Under the pieces are notes generated by a model. It worked only from the letters and a program-made list of their open reading frames with translations, ran no database searches and was not told where the DNA came from. The position numbers were made by a program, and so were the translations under genes. From JBAVEL01 sp049587715 (GTDB lineage: Bacteria; Bacteroidota; Ignavibacteria; UBA10030; UBA6906): a DNA stretch of 30,779 nucleotides. This document shows, one piece after another, positions 14,752 to 22,191 of the stretch. Positions within the stretch are counted from its first letter, which is position 1; each line of letters begins with the position of its first letter. The stretch is from the NCBI GenBank assembly GCA_049587715.1, contig JBAVEL010000169.1, forward strand, positions 1 through 30,779, in the 5' to 3' direction.

Positions 14752-15732
14752 TCAGTCCTTCAGAAGCTCGAACATGATTGCCTTCTGCACGTGCAGCCGG
14801 TTCTCGGCCTGGGGGAACACCACGGACCGTTCCGCGTCGATCACCTCGTCGGTGACCTCCTCCCCCCGGTGGGCCGGCAGACAGTGCATGAAGATGGCCG
14901 CGGGGTTCGCCCGCCGGAACAGGTCTCCGTTCACCTGGTAGGGCATCATCACCTTCCGCCGCTCGGCCGCCTCGGCCTCCTGGCCCATGCTGGCCCAGAC
15001 ATCCGTGTAGATCATGTCCGCCCCGGAGGCGGCGGCCGCCGGATCCGCCGTGAGACCGATGGATCCCCCGGTCCCGGACGCGATCGCCTGTGCGCGCCGC
15101 ACCACGGCCTCCGAGGGCCCGTACCGCTCGGGGGTGCAGACCGTGAGACGGGCTCCCAGCTTCGCCGCAGCCAGCATCAGGGAATGAGCCACGTTGTTCC
15201 CGTCCCCCATGTAGACCAGCTTTTTCTGGGGAAGGTTCCCCAGGTACTCCGTCATGGTGAAGAAGTCCGCCATGGCCTGGCAGGGGTGCTCCAGGTCCGT
15301 CAGGCCGTTGATCACCGGAATGGAGGCGTGGTGCGCCAGCCCCGTGCAGACTTCGTGGGCGAATGTGCGGATCATGATGGCCTGCACCATCCGTTCCAGG
15401 TTCTTGGCCACGTCGTAGACGGATTCCCTCTTGCCCAGGTTGATCTCCGCCGGCGAGAGATAGATGGAATCCCCCCCCAGCTCCTTGATGCCCACATCGA
15501 AGGTGGTCCGGGTCCGGAGGGAGGGCTTCTCGAAGATGAGGGCCATGATCACCCCCTCCAGGGTCTTCCGGTAGGCGGCGCGGTTCCGCTTCATGTCCGC
15601 CGCCAGGCGGAAGATCCCGAGGATCTCGGTGGAGGAAAGATCATCCACGGACAGAAAATCCCGCCCGCGCAGGGCGGCATGGGGGGAGCGTTGCTCTCCT
15701 GGGGAAAGGTGCGGCATTGCCGGGACGGTCAT
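14752..15732 (-). CDS. argF: Ornithine carbamoyltransferase
   Basis: Interconverts ornithine plus carbamoyl phosphate with citrulline. Seen: the carbamoyl-phosphate motif SLRTRTTF (SxRTR at residues 71-75), HPCQAMADF, TDVWASMGQEAE with the SMG loop that binds ornithine, and FMHCLPAHRGEEV, the HCLP motif. The SMG loop favours true ornithine over N-acetylornithine transfer. The ATG at 15732 is preferred, since GGAG (15742-15745) lies 9 nt upstream; an ATG at 15747 is in frame. About 20 residues before RDFLSVDDL are non-conserved. It directly precedes carbamate kinase by one base, with no argG or argH nearby, so a catabolic role (an arcB equivalent) is more likely than arginine synthesis. A hairpin at 15764-15786 separates it from gcvH. 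Confidence 0.95.
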   Translation of the reverse strand: MTVPAMPHLSPGEQRSPHAALRGRDFLSVDDLSSTEILGIFRLAADMKRNRAAYRKTLEGVIMALIFEKPSLRTRTTFDVGIKELGGDSIYLSPAEINLGKRESVYDVAKNLERMVQAIMIRTFAHEVCTGLAHHASIPVINGLTDLEHPCQAMADFFTMTEYLGNLPQKKLVYMGDGNNVAHSLMLAAAKLGARLTVCTPERYGPSEAVVRRAQAIASGTGGSIGLTADPAAAASGADMIYTDVWASMGQEAEAAERRKVMMPYQVNGDLFRRANPAAIFMHCLPAHRGEEVTDEVIDAERSVVFPQAENRLHVQKAIMFELLKD

Positions 15733-15763
15733 GCTGTTGATCTCCACCGGTTGTGATGATCCC

Positions 15764-15786
15764 CCCGCCGGCGGGGCGCCGGCGGG
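15764..15786. terminator. 9-bp GC hairpin between gcvH and the OTC gene
   Basis: CCCGCCGGC (15764-15772) and GCCGGCGGG (15778-15786) pair perfectly over a 5-nt loop, about 28 nt past the gcvH stop codon on the minus strand. There is no U-tract. It may end or attenuate the efp-accB-accC-gcvH transcript before the carbamoyl-phosphate genes. Confidence 0.5.
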
Positions 15787-15814
15787 AGCGGAATGAGAAC
15801 CCCGGGGGAAAGCG

Positions 15815-16195
15815 CTACTTCCCCGCCATGGCCCTGTAGGCGGCGGCGTCCATGAGGGTGGCCGCCTCGGAGGGGGCGCTCAGCCGGATCTTGACCATCC
15901 AGCCCTCGCCGTACGGGTCCCTGTTGACGATCTCGGGGTTCTTCTCCAGGGTCCTGTTCACCTCGGCAATGCTCCCCGAGACGGGGGCGAACAGATCGGA
16001 GACCGCCTTCACCGCCTCGATGGTGCCAAAAGACTCCGCCTGCTTGACGGCCTTCCCGACGGCGGGGAGCTCCACGAACACCACGTCTCCCAGTTCCCCC
16101 TGCGCGTGGTCGGTGATACCCACCGTGCCGATCTCCCCCTCGACGCGGACCCACTCGTGGTCCTTGGTGTACTTCAGGTTCTCAGGAACGTTCAT
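15815..16195 (-). CDS. gcvH: Glycine cleavage system H protein
   Basis: A 126-residue lipoyl carrier protein that shuttles the aminomethyl group between the P and T proteins of the glycine cleavage system. The lipoyl-lysine motif ESFGTIEAVKAVSDLFAP places the modified Lys at residue 63. Other family marks are YTKDHEWVRVEGEIGTVGIT, GELGDVVFVELP and the terminal YGEGWMVKIRLS segment, and the length is typical. GAGGAG 7 nt upstream supports the ATG at 16195. It follows accC by 33 bp with no gcvT, gcvP or lipoate enzyme in the window. H proteins also serve as lipoate relay proteins in lipoylation, which would fit its place beside the biotin carrier genes; that link is inference. Confidence 0.96.
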   Translation of the reverse strand: MNVPENLKYTKDHEWVRVEGEIGTVGITDHAQGELGDVVFVELPAVGKAVKQAESFGTIEAVKAVSDLFAPVSGSIAEVNRTLEKNPEIVNRDPYGEGWMVKIRLSAPSEAATLMDAAAYRAMAGK

Positions 16196-16228
16196 GATGG
16201 GTCTCCTCGGTTGTGGGCCGCTTCCGTC

Positions 16229-17575
16229 TCAGGATCCGGGCCGGTAGGTAAAGGTATCCAGAAAGCCGATGTCGAAATCGCCGCTGCGGAACCGCTCGTC
16301 CCGCATCACCTGCCGGTGGAAGGGGATGGTGGTGTGGATCCCCTCCACCGTGAACTCCTCCAGGGCCGATGCCATCTTGTTGATGGCTCCCTCCCGTGTC
16401 TGGGCGAACACGATGAGCTTGGCCACCAGGGAGTCGTAATAGGGAGACACCTCGTAGCCCGCGTAGCTGTGCGTGTCCACGCGCACCCCGAACCCTCCCG
16501 GCATGTGGAAATCGGTGATCTTCCCGGGGGAGGGCCGGAACCCGTGGTCCGGGTCCTCGGCGTTGATGCGGCATTCGATGGCATGCCCGCGGGGGGTGAT
16601 CTTCCTCCGGGGCAGCCGCTCGCCCGCAGCCACCCGGAGCTGCAGCTTGATCAGGTCGTGGCTGGTCACCTGTTCCGTCACCGGGTGTTCCACCTGGATC
16701 CGGGTGTTCATCTCCATGAAGTAGAAATTCCCCTCCCGGTCCAGGAGAAACTCGATCGTGCCGGCATTCTCGTAGTTGACGGCCCTGCACCCCTTCAGGG
16801 CGGCCTCCCCCATACGGGTCCGGAGGGCCTCGTTCACCGCCGGGGAGGGGGATTCCTCCACGAGCTTCTGATGCCGGCGCTGGATGGAGCAGTCTCTCTC
16901 CCCGAAGTGGATGACGTTCCCGTGACGGTCCCCGAACACCTGGAACTCCACGTGCCGGGGACCTTCCAGGAGCTTCTCAACGTAGAGGTCCGCATTGCCG
17001 AATGCCTTCTCCGCCTCGGCCCGGGCCGTGGCAAACTGCCCCTCCATCTCCGCCTCCTCCCGCACGATGCGCATCCCCTTTCCCCCGCCTCCCGCCACCG
17101 CCTTCACCATCACGGGAGCTCCGATGGCGCGGAGCACCTCCACCGCCTCCCCCGCCGACTTCACCACACCCTCGCTGCCGGGAATCACCGGCACCCCCGC
17201 CTTCCGCATCGTCTCCTTGGCCAGGGCCTTGTCGCCCATGGCGGCGATCATCTCCGCCGAGGGGCCGATGAACTTGATGCCCGAGGTCGTGCAGATCTCC
17301 GCGAAGCTCGCGTTCTCGGCCAGGAAACCGTACCCCGGATGAATGGCGTCGGCATCCGTCACCTCCGCCGCCGCGATGATGCGGGGTATCTTGAGATAGG
17401 AGTCCTTTCCGGGAGGGGGGCCGATGCACACCGCCTCGTCCGCAAAGCGCACGTGGAGCGAGTCTGCATCCGCCGTGGAGTACACCGCCACGGTCTTGAT
17501 GTCGAATTGCCTGCAGACCCGGATGATGCGGAGGGCGATCTCACCCCGGTTTGCCACGAGCACCTTCTTGAACAC
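16229..17575 (-). CDS. accC: Acetyl-CoA carboxylase, biotin carboxylase subunit
   Basis: Carboxylates biotin on BCCP using ATP and bicarbonate, the first half-reaction of malonyl-CoA formation. The N-terminal domain opens FKKVLVANRGEIALRIIR and carries AIHPGYGFLAENASFA; the ATP-grasp domain has VKAVAGGGGKGMRIV and a conserved ERDCSIQRRHQKLVEESPSP motif; MEMNTRIQVEHPVTE holds the catalytic Glu and Arg. The 448-residue length equals the family norm. The start is the GTG at 17575 with GGAG 8 nt upstream, which leaves 16 bp to accB; an in-frame ATG at 17653 would overlap accB. It is part of the efp-accB-accC-gcvH run. Confidence 0.97.
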   Translation of the reverse strand: MFKKVLVANRGEIALRIIRVCRQFDIKTVAVYSTADADSLHVRFADEAVCIGPPPGKDSYLKIPRIIAAAEVTDADAIHPGYGFLAENASFAEICTTSGIKFIGPSAEMIAAMGDKALAKETMRKAGVPVIPGSEGVVKSAGEAVEVLRAIGAPVMVKAVAGGGGKGMRIVREEAEMEGQFATARAEAEKAFGNADLYVEKLLEGPRHVEFQVFGDRHGNVIHFGERDCSIQRRHQKLVEESPSPAVNEALRTRMGEAALKGCRAVNYENAGTIEFLLDREGNFYFMEMNTRIQVEHPVTEQVTSHDLIKLQLRVAAGERLPRRKITPRGHAIECRINAEDPDHGFRPSPGKITDFHMPGGFGVRVDTHSYAGYEVSPYYDSLVAKLIVFAQTREGAINKMASALEEFTVEGIHTTIPFHRQVMRDERFRSGDFDIGFLDTFTYRPGS

Positions 17576-17591
17576 GGACGGTCTCCGGCGT

Positions 17592-18062
17592 TCAGGACTT
17601 CTCGATGAGGAACAGCGGCTGGTCGTACTCCACGGGCTGGCCGTTCTCCACAAACACCTTCACCACCTTCCCCGCCACGTCGCACTCGATCTCGTTCATG
17701 AGCTTCATGGCCTCCACGATGCAGAGAATCATGCCGGGGTGCACCACGGCGCCCGGCTCCACATACGGGGCGGCATCGGGGGCGGGGGCCCGGTAGAAGG
17801 TTCCCACGATGGGGGACTTCACTTCGTGCAGATTGGCCGCGGGGGGCTCCGCCGCCTGTTCCTTTGCCGGCAACTGCGCCGGCGGAGCGGGAAGGGGGGC
17901 ATAGACCCCGGACCCGGGGGGGGCATAGTGCATGGGAGGGGGCGCCCCCGCAAAGCGGGTCTTGGCCACCCGGATCTTCCTTCCCTCCTCCTCGATCTCC
18001 ACCTCGTCAATCGTGCTTTCCGACACCAGCTTGATGAGCTTCTTAACCACACTCAGGTCCAT
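17592..18062 (-). CDS. accB: Acetyl-CoA carboxylase, biotin carboxyl carrier protein
   Basis: The carrier subunit of acetyl-CoA carboxylase, 156 residues. Residues 1-35 form the usual N-terminal helix region (MDLSVVKKLIKLVSESTIDE), residues 36-80 a flexible Pro/Ala-rich linker, and residues 81-156 the biotinyl domain. The biotin attachment motif EAMKLMNE places the modified Lys at 120, and SPIVGTFYRAPAPDAAPYVE is the typical thumb region. The start at 18062 has GGAG a short way upstream. It is co-directional and closely spaced with accC downstream and efp upstream, the arrangement seen in many bacteria. Confidence 0.96.
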   Translation of the reverse strand: MDLSVVKKLIKLVSESTIDEVEIEEEGRKIRVAKTRFAGAPPPMHYAPPGSGVYAPLPAPPAQLPAKEQAAEPPAANLHEVKSPIVGTFYRAPAPDAAPYVEPGAVVHPGMILCIVEAMKLMNEIECDVAGKVVKVFVENGQPVEYDQPLFLIEKS

Positions 18063-18113
18063 GCGGGCTCCATGAATGGTTGGACTGCGACCTGCGGAGG
18101 GTCCGGCCCCGCC

Positions 18114-18677
18114 CTACGCCTTCACACGTTCCATGTACTCCCCCGTCCTGGTGTCCACGCGCAGCAGGTCCCTCTCGTTGATGAAGAGGGGAACATTCAC
18201 GGTGGCACCCGTCTCGAGCCGGGCCGGCTTGGTGCCGGCGGTGGCCGTATCCCCGCGAACCCCCGGCACGGTCTCCACCACCCGGAGCTCCACCGAGATG
18301 GGAAGCTCGATCCCCGTGATGTCGATGCCGTTGAAAAGGATGTCCACCGACTCCCCGTCCTTGAGGAACTGCGCCCCCTGTCCCACCTGGGCCCCCTCCA
18401 CCGTCAACTGCTCGAATGTGTGCTTGTCCATAAACACGTACCCGGTCCCGTCCCTGTAGAGGAACTGGAACTCCTTCCGCTCGATCCGGACCACCTCGAT
18501 GGCCTCCCCCGCCCGGAACCTGTTCTCCAGGACCTTGCCGGTCTTTAGGTTCTTCAGCTTCGTGCGCACGAAAGCCCGCCAGTTGCCGGGATTCACGTGC
18601 TGGAATTCCACGACAGTCCAGAGTTCGTTGTTGTACCGTATGGTCAGGCCCGGCCTGAAATCAGATGTAGAAGGCAT
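18114..18677 (-). CDS. efp: Translation elongation factor P with Asn at the tip of the modification loop
   Basis: Binds ribosomes stalled at polyproline and promotes peptide bond formation. The 187-residue length and three OB-like domains are normal: FRPGLTIRYNNELWTVVEF, YRDGTGYVFMDKHTFEQL, and the C-terminal GVRGDTATAGTKPARLETG motif. The loop that in most bacteria reads PGKG (Lys34 in E. coli) or carries Arg reads HVNPGNWRAF here, so Asn32 stands at the modified position. The known lysylation or rhamnosylation therefore cannot apply, and no modification enzyme gene is in the window. The ATG at 18677 has no clear Shine-Dalgarno sequence and lies 60 nt from the predicted transcription start. 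It heads the accB-accC-gcvH run. Confidence 0.95.
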   Translation of the reverse strand: MPSTSDFRPGLTIRYNNELWTVVEFQHVNPGNWRAFVRTKLKNLKTGKVLENRFRAGEAIEVVRIERKEFQFLYRDGTGYVFMDKHTFEQLTVEGAQVGQGAQFLKDGESVDILFNGIDITGIELPISVELRVVETVPGVRGDTATAGTKPARLETGATVNVPLFINERDLLRVDTRTGEYMERVKA

Positions 18678-18743
18678 GGAATCAGTGAAAAAATGATAAG
18701 AAATGAGTGAAAATCACCGGAAAACCATCCGAATGGGGTGCTG

Positions 18744-18772
18744 AATATATCACTATCGGCCGCCATTGTCAA
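18744..18772 (-). promoter_or_regulatory. Near-consensus promoter of the efp-accB-accC run (TTGACA-17-TATATT)
   Basis: On the minus strand a perfect TTGACA (18767-18772) and TATATT (18744-18749, 5 of 6) are separated by exactly 17 bp. The start point is expected near 18737, giving a 60-nt leader to efp. It is the best promoter in the window and stands back to back with the plus-strand promoter at 18788-18816. Confidence 0.85.
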
Positions 18773-18787
18773 GGCGCCCTGCTGCCG

Positions 18788-18816
18788 TTGACTTCCAGGG
18801 GGTGATTCGCTACCCT
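18788..18816 (+). promoter_or_regulatory. Promoter directly in front of the small lipoprotein gene (TTGACT-17-TACCCT)
   Basis: TTGACT (18788-18793) and TACCCT (18811-18816) are 17 bp apart, and the ATG follows 7 nt after the -10. Transcription would begin at or next to the A of the start codon, so a leaderless mRNA is predicted. The -35 is 5 of 6; the -10 is 3 of 6. Confidence 0.5.
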
Positions 18817-18823
18817 GACCCCC

Positions 18824-19204
18824 ATGCACCTCCGGGATATTCTGGCAGGAGTTCTCCCCTTTCTGGCGGCGGGGATGTGGGCGGGCTGTCAGCCGGCGGG
18901 GGAGAGCCACCGGGTCCCGCCCGGGGAGGCCCTGGAGGAGGCCCATGCCGCCCTTCTGCGGAATGCGGAACACACGCCGGAGAGCCTCGCCACGCGCCGG
19001 GTCTCGTCCATCCTGGATTCACTGGGGATGACCCCCGGGGAATACCGCCTCGGGGTGGCTGGTCTTGGAGGGAGGGCCGACTCCTGGAGAGAATTCTACG
19101 CCGGGTCCGTCAGGCGCCTGGAGACCGCCCCGGGAGCGCGCCCGGGGGCACGCCCCTTCAGGGCTCGGGTGGGGGAGGATCCGGCTGTGCCCGCTTCAAG
19201 GTGA
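18824..19204 (+). CDS. Hypothetical small lipoprotein
   Basis: A 126-residue predicted lipoprotein of unknown family. The signal peptide MHLRDILAGVLPFLAAGMWA ends in a WAGC lipobox (Cys22). The mature part is mostly helical in character, with EALEEAHAALLRNAEHTPES and a Gly/Arg-rich C-terminus. It superficially resembles the small helical DUF4296-type lipoproteins of Bacteroidetes, but I cannot confirm membership. No ribosome-binding site is present and the promoter -10 ends 7 nt before the ATG, so translation is probably leaderless. The last 47 bp overlap the convergent histidine kinase gene, so the final 15 or so residues may be unconstrained. Confidence 0.6.
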   Translation: MHLRDILAGVLPFLAAGMWAGCQPAGESHRVPPGEALEEAHAALLRNAEHTPESLATRRVSSILDSLGMTPGEYRLGVAGLGGRADSWREFYAGSVRRLETAPGARPGARPFRARVGEDPAVPASR

Positions 19205-21041
19205 AGCGGAAGGTGCTCCCCCGTCCGGGCTCGCTTTCCACCCATATTTCCCCCCCGTGCGCCCTCACGATCTCCTTGCAGATCCAGAGGCCCAGCCCCG
19301 AGCCCTTGATCTCCCGCGCCTCCCCCGAGTCGATCCGCGAGAACTTCCGGAACAGCCGGTCGGCCTGACCCGGAGGGATGCCGATTCCCTCGTCCGTGAC
19401 GGAGATCATGATGAAGTCCTCCTTCCATTCCGCCGCCGTGACGGTCACCTTCCCCCCCCGGGGGGAATACTTCACGGCGTTGGAGAGGAGGTTCTGGAGC
19501 ACCTGCCGCAGCTTGCTGAGATCCCCCTTGATGTAGGAAACGTTGCTCTCCACCGTGAAGTCCAGCGTGTGGCGGCGGGAGAAATGCACCAGGGCGGCGG
19601 CGTCCTTGATGAGCCGCTCCACGTTCACAACCTTGAACAGGTAGGTGAGCCGGCCGGACTCCATCTTGGTGATGGACAGCGTGTCCTCCGCCAGAAGGCT
19701 CAGCCGGTTGGCCTGGTCCACGATGATTGTCAGGTACTCGTGCAGACGCCGGGGGTCGGCGGCGTCCCCTTTGCGGAGCAGCGCCCTGGCGGCCAGCATG
19801 ATGCTGGCCAGGGGCGAGCGGAAGTCGTGGGAGACGATGCCCAAAAAGTCCGACTTCATCCGGTCCAGCTCCGTCAGCTTCGCGTTGGCCGCCTTCACCT
19901 CCTCGTAGAGGCGGGCGTTCTTCATGGCGCTCCCGAGCTGGTCGCAGAGCGTCTCCAGCACGATGGCATCCGTCTCATCAAAGGCGTGGAGCCGCGTGTC
20001 CTCCACGTTCAGCACGCCCACCACCCGGTTCTCCACGCGGATCGGGATGGCCAGCTCGGAGCGGGTGCTGTGATACTCGTAGGCCATGTAGCGGGGATCC
20101 TCGGCCACGTCGTTGATGAGCAGCCGCTCCCCTTCCCGCGCCGCCCAGCCGACCACTCCTTCCGACAGCCGCTGGCGGTACCCCTGCGGCACAAAATCCA
20201 CGTAGTTGCCCGCATGGGCCACCAGCACCGCCTCGTCCGCCTTGGGGTCCACCGTGAAGATCGTGACATCGAACAGGCCGAAGGTCTTCTGGATGGTCTC
20301 CGCCGCCGAGCCGAGCAGCTCGTCCAGGTCCAGGGTGGAGGTCAGCTTCTCCGCAATCTCGTTCACCAGCTCGATGTGCGTCATCCGCCTCTGGGCGTCC
20401 TCCAGAATCGCGGCGTTCTTGAGGGCCGTGGCGGACTGGATGCCCAGAAGCTGGGCCAGCCACATGTCCTGCTCCCGGTAGGCCGCGGGGTTGGCGGAGC
20501 TGAATGTCAGGGAGCCGATGGTCTCCTCCCCCGTCCGGAGTGGGACGATCAGGAGAGATTGCATCCCCAGGTCCGTGAGGATTCCCTCCACGGATTGCGT
20601 GAACGCCGGTCCGGCGGAGACGTCCATCAGGATGGGCGACTGGTTCTGGATCACCCAGCCGGGCATGCCCTGGTGCAGCAGGAAGTGCTTGCGGTTCAGA
20701 TCCGTGGCGTCGGCGATCGGCGAGAGGGTGGATACAAAGTAGTGGGTGCGGGTCCGGTTGACCTGCGAGAGGAAGCAGACGTCATGGTCCACCAGCCATT
20801 TGGCCTCCGAGCGGAGAACCCGGAGGATCTCCTCCCGTCCCCGGGCGGCATCGATCTGGAGCGAAATCTCCGCCAGGGCCCCGATCCGGCCGTACAGGGC
20901 ATGGGCCTGGCCCAGACGCTCCTTCAGCTCCTCCACGCTCAGCGGCGCGTCGGTGGCGGCAGCGGGAAAAGGCCCGAGCTCTATGCGTATCCCCCTTGGC
21001 GGCCCTCCGCCGGGAGGGGGGTTCTCTTCCGGATTCGCCAC
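19158..21041 (-). CDS. Cytosolic sensor histidine kinase with two GAF domains
   Basis: A 627-residue hybrid-free sensor kinase without membrane segments. Two GAF-like ligand domains lie at about residues 55-210 and 225-380, the second with EGVVGWAAREGERLLINDV and IPIRVENRVVGVLNVED. A coiled link (about 375-398) leads to the HisKA domain with the H-box FLGIVSHDFRSPLASI, the phospho-acceptor being His405. The ATPase domain has the N-box LRQVLQNLLSNAVKYSP, G1 DEGIGIPPG, F-box FRKFSR and G2 GSGLGLWICK, so it looks active. It starts with GTG at 21041, 7 bp after the purM stop. No response regulator is nearby, so it is an orphan kinase. The ligand is unknown; GAF domains sense small molecules, cyclic nucleotides, NO or redox state. 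Confidence 0.9.
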   Translation of the reverse strand: MANPEENPPPGGGPPRGIRIELGPFPAAATDAPLSVEELKERLGQAHALYGRIGALAEISLQIDAARGREEILRVLRSEAKWLVDHDVCFLSQVNRTRTHYFVSTLSPIADATDLNRKHFLLHQGMPGWVIQNQSPILMDVSAGPAFTQSVEGILTDLGMQSLLIVPLRTGEETIGSLTFSSANPAAYREQDMWLAQLLGIQSATALKNAAILEDAQRRMTHIELVNEIAEKLTSTLDLDELLGSAAETIQKTFGLFDVTIFTVDPKADEAVLVAHAGNYVDFVPQGYRQRLSEGVVGWAAREGERLLINDVAEDPRYMAYEYHSTRSELAIPIRVENRVVGVLNVEDTRLHAFDETDAIVLETLCDQLGSAMKNARLYEEVKAANAKLTELDRMKSDFLGIVSHDFRSPLASIMLAARALLRKGDAADPRRLHEYLTIIVDQANRLSLLAEDTLSITKMESGRLTYLFKVVNVERLIKDAAALVHFSRRHTLDFTVESNVSYIKGDLSKLRQVLQNLLSNAVKYSPRGGKVTVTAAEWKEDFIMISVTDEGIGIPPGQADRLFRKFSRIDSGEAREIKGSGLGLWICKEIVRAHGGEIWVESEPGRGSTFRFTLKRAQPDPPPPEP

Positions 21042-21048
21042 AGTCCGA

Positions 21049-22098
21049 TCAGATACAGGGTCCGATGTCTCCGAGCATCACCGCCCGCTCGCCCCTCCTC
21101 CGGAGCCAGCGGAGGACCTCCTCCGCACTCCTCTCCCGCACAATGATCGTCAGCCCGATGCCCAGGTTGAAAGTCCGCCGCATGTCGCGTTCCGGCACGC
21201 GGCCCGCCCGCTGAATCAGGGAAAAGAGCGGGGGACGTTCCCACGCATCCCAGCGGATGCGCGGCCGCAACCGGGCCGGCACCACCCGCCGGGTATTGCC
21301 CTCAATCCCCCCTCCCGTCACGTGCGCGCACGCCTCCAGGCGGAACTCTGCGCCGAGGCGCTCCAGAACGGTCCGGTATGAGCGGTGCACCGCCAGGAGC
21401 GCATCTCCCAGCGTCATGCCGAGTTCCGGGGTGCGTTTGTGCAGATCAAACCTCTTCAGAAGCACCTTCCGCGCCAGCGAGTAGCCGTTGGTGTGCAGTC
21501 CCGTGGACGGAAGCCCGATGATCACATCCCCCGCCTGCATCCCCCTCCCCGTCGGGATCCCGCTCCGTTCCGCCACCCCCACGATCGTCCCCGCCAGGTC
21601 ATACTGCTCATCCCGGTAGAGCCCCGGCATCTCGGCCGTCTCTCCCCCGAGGAGGGCGCACCCGTTCTCCCTGCAAGCTTTCGCCACCCCGCGCACAAGC
21701 GACTTCGCCCGCCGGAGGGAAAGCCTGCCGAACGCCATGTAGTCCAGGAAGAAGAGGGGCCGCGCCCCGCACACTGCGATGTCGTTCACGCAGTGGTTCA
21801 CAAGGTCCTCCCCCAGACCTTCATGCCTGTCGAGGAGCTGCGCCACCAGGAGCTTGGTCCCCACGCCGTCCGTGCTCGCCACCAGCACCGGGTGCCGGTA
21901 GCCGGGAAAGCGCCCCGAATGAAAGCCGCCGAACAGACCGATCTCCCCCACCATGGAACCTGTCCGTGCCGCGTGCAGGCGATCCCTCAGAAAACGGACG
22001 AAGGAGTCCCCCCTGGCGATGCTCACTCCCGCGCGCGCGTACGTGACACCCAAGCAGCGTTCCCCCGGCTCCGGATATACCGGACGGAAAGTAGACAT
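21049..22098 (-). CDS. purM: Phosphoribosylformylglycinamidine cyclo-ligase (AIR synthetase)
   Basis: Closes the imidazole ring in purine synthesis: FGAM plus ATP to AIR; cytosolic. The 349-residue frame has the family marks VASTDGVGTKLLVAQ, DLVNHCVNDIAVCGARPLFFLDY, CALLGGETAEMPGLY, DLAGTIVGVAER, GLPSTGLHTNGYSLAR, HVTGGGIEGN and FNLGIGLTIIV near the end. The ATG at 22098 starts MSTFRPVYPEPGERCLGVTY. The frame is open much further upstream (to 22944) but that part is antisense to the FAH gene and not coding. A histidine kinase follows 7 bp downstream on the same strand. The intergenic region has an inverted repeat (22119-22158) but no convincing purM promoter. Confidence 0.96.
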   Translation of the reverse strand: MSTFRPVYPEPGERCLGVTYARAGVSIARGDSFVRFLRDRLHAARTGSMVGEIGLFGGFHSGRFPGYRHPVLVASTDGVGTKLLVAQLLDRHEGLGEDLVNHCVNDIAVCGARPLFFLDYMAFGRLSLRRAKSLVRGVAKACRENGCALLGGETAEMPGLYRDEQYDLAGTIVGVAERSGIPTGRGMQAGDVIIGLPSTGLHTNGYSLARKVLLKRFDLHKRTPELGMTLGDALLAVHRSYRTVLERLGAEFRLEACAHVTGGGIEGNTRRVVPARLRPRIRWDAWERPPLFSLIQRAGRVPERDMRRTFNLGIGLTIIVRERSAEEVLRWLRRRGERAVMLGDIGPCI

Positions 22099-22118
22099 AA
22101 TCAAAAGCAATTGCAAGC

Positions 22119-22158
22119 GGGGGATGGAATACGCAAACTTTTTTAGATTGCATCCCCC
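22119..22158. repeat. Inverted repeat in the purM / FAH divergent intergenic region
   Basis: GGGGGATG (22119-22126) and CATCCCCC (22151-22158) are perfect inverted arms separated by 24 AT-rich bases, which include a six-T run and ACGCAAAC. It lies between purM (-) and the FAH operon (+) and could be an operator, a hairpin in the purM leader, or chance. Confidence 0.4.
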
Positions 22159-22162
22159 TCCG

Positions 22163-22191
22163 TTGATAATCCCCGCCCGGCTCACTATATT
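22163..22191 (+). promoter_or_regulatory. Promoter of the FAH-ParA-M23 operon (TTGATA-17-TATATT)
   Basis: TTGATA (22163-22168) and TATATT (22186-22191) are 17 bp apart, each 5 of 6 to the consensus. The start point is expected near 22198, giving an 18-nt leader to the ATG at 22216. Confidence 0.75.

Noticed and set aside
19065..21146. Long plus-strand frame opposite the histidine kinase
   Set aside because: No domain pattern; the antisense histidine kinase has all expected boxes.
22119..22158. PurR operator for purM
   Set aside because: Only a half-site ACGCAAAC is present, the second half does not match, and PurR of this type is not expected outside gamma-proteobacteria. Kept only as a low-interest inverted repeat.
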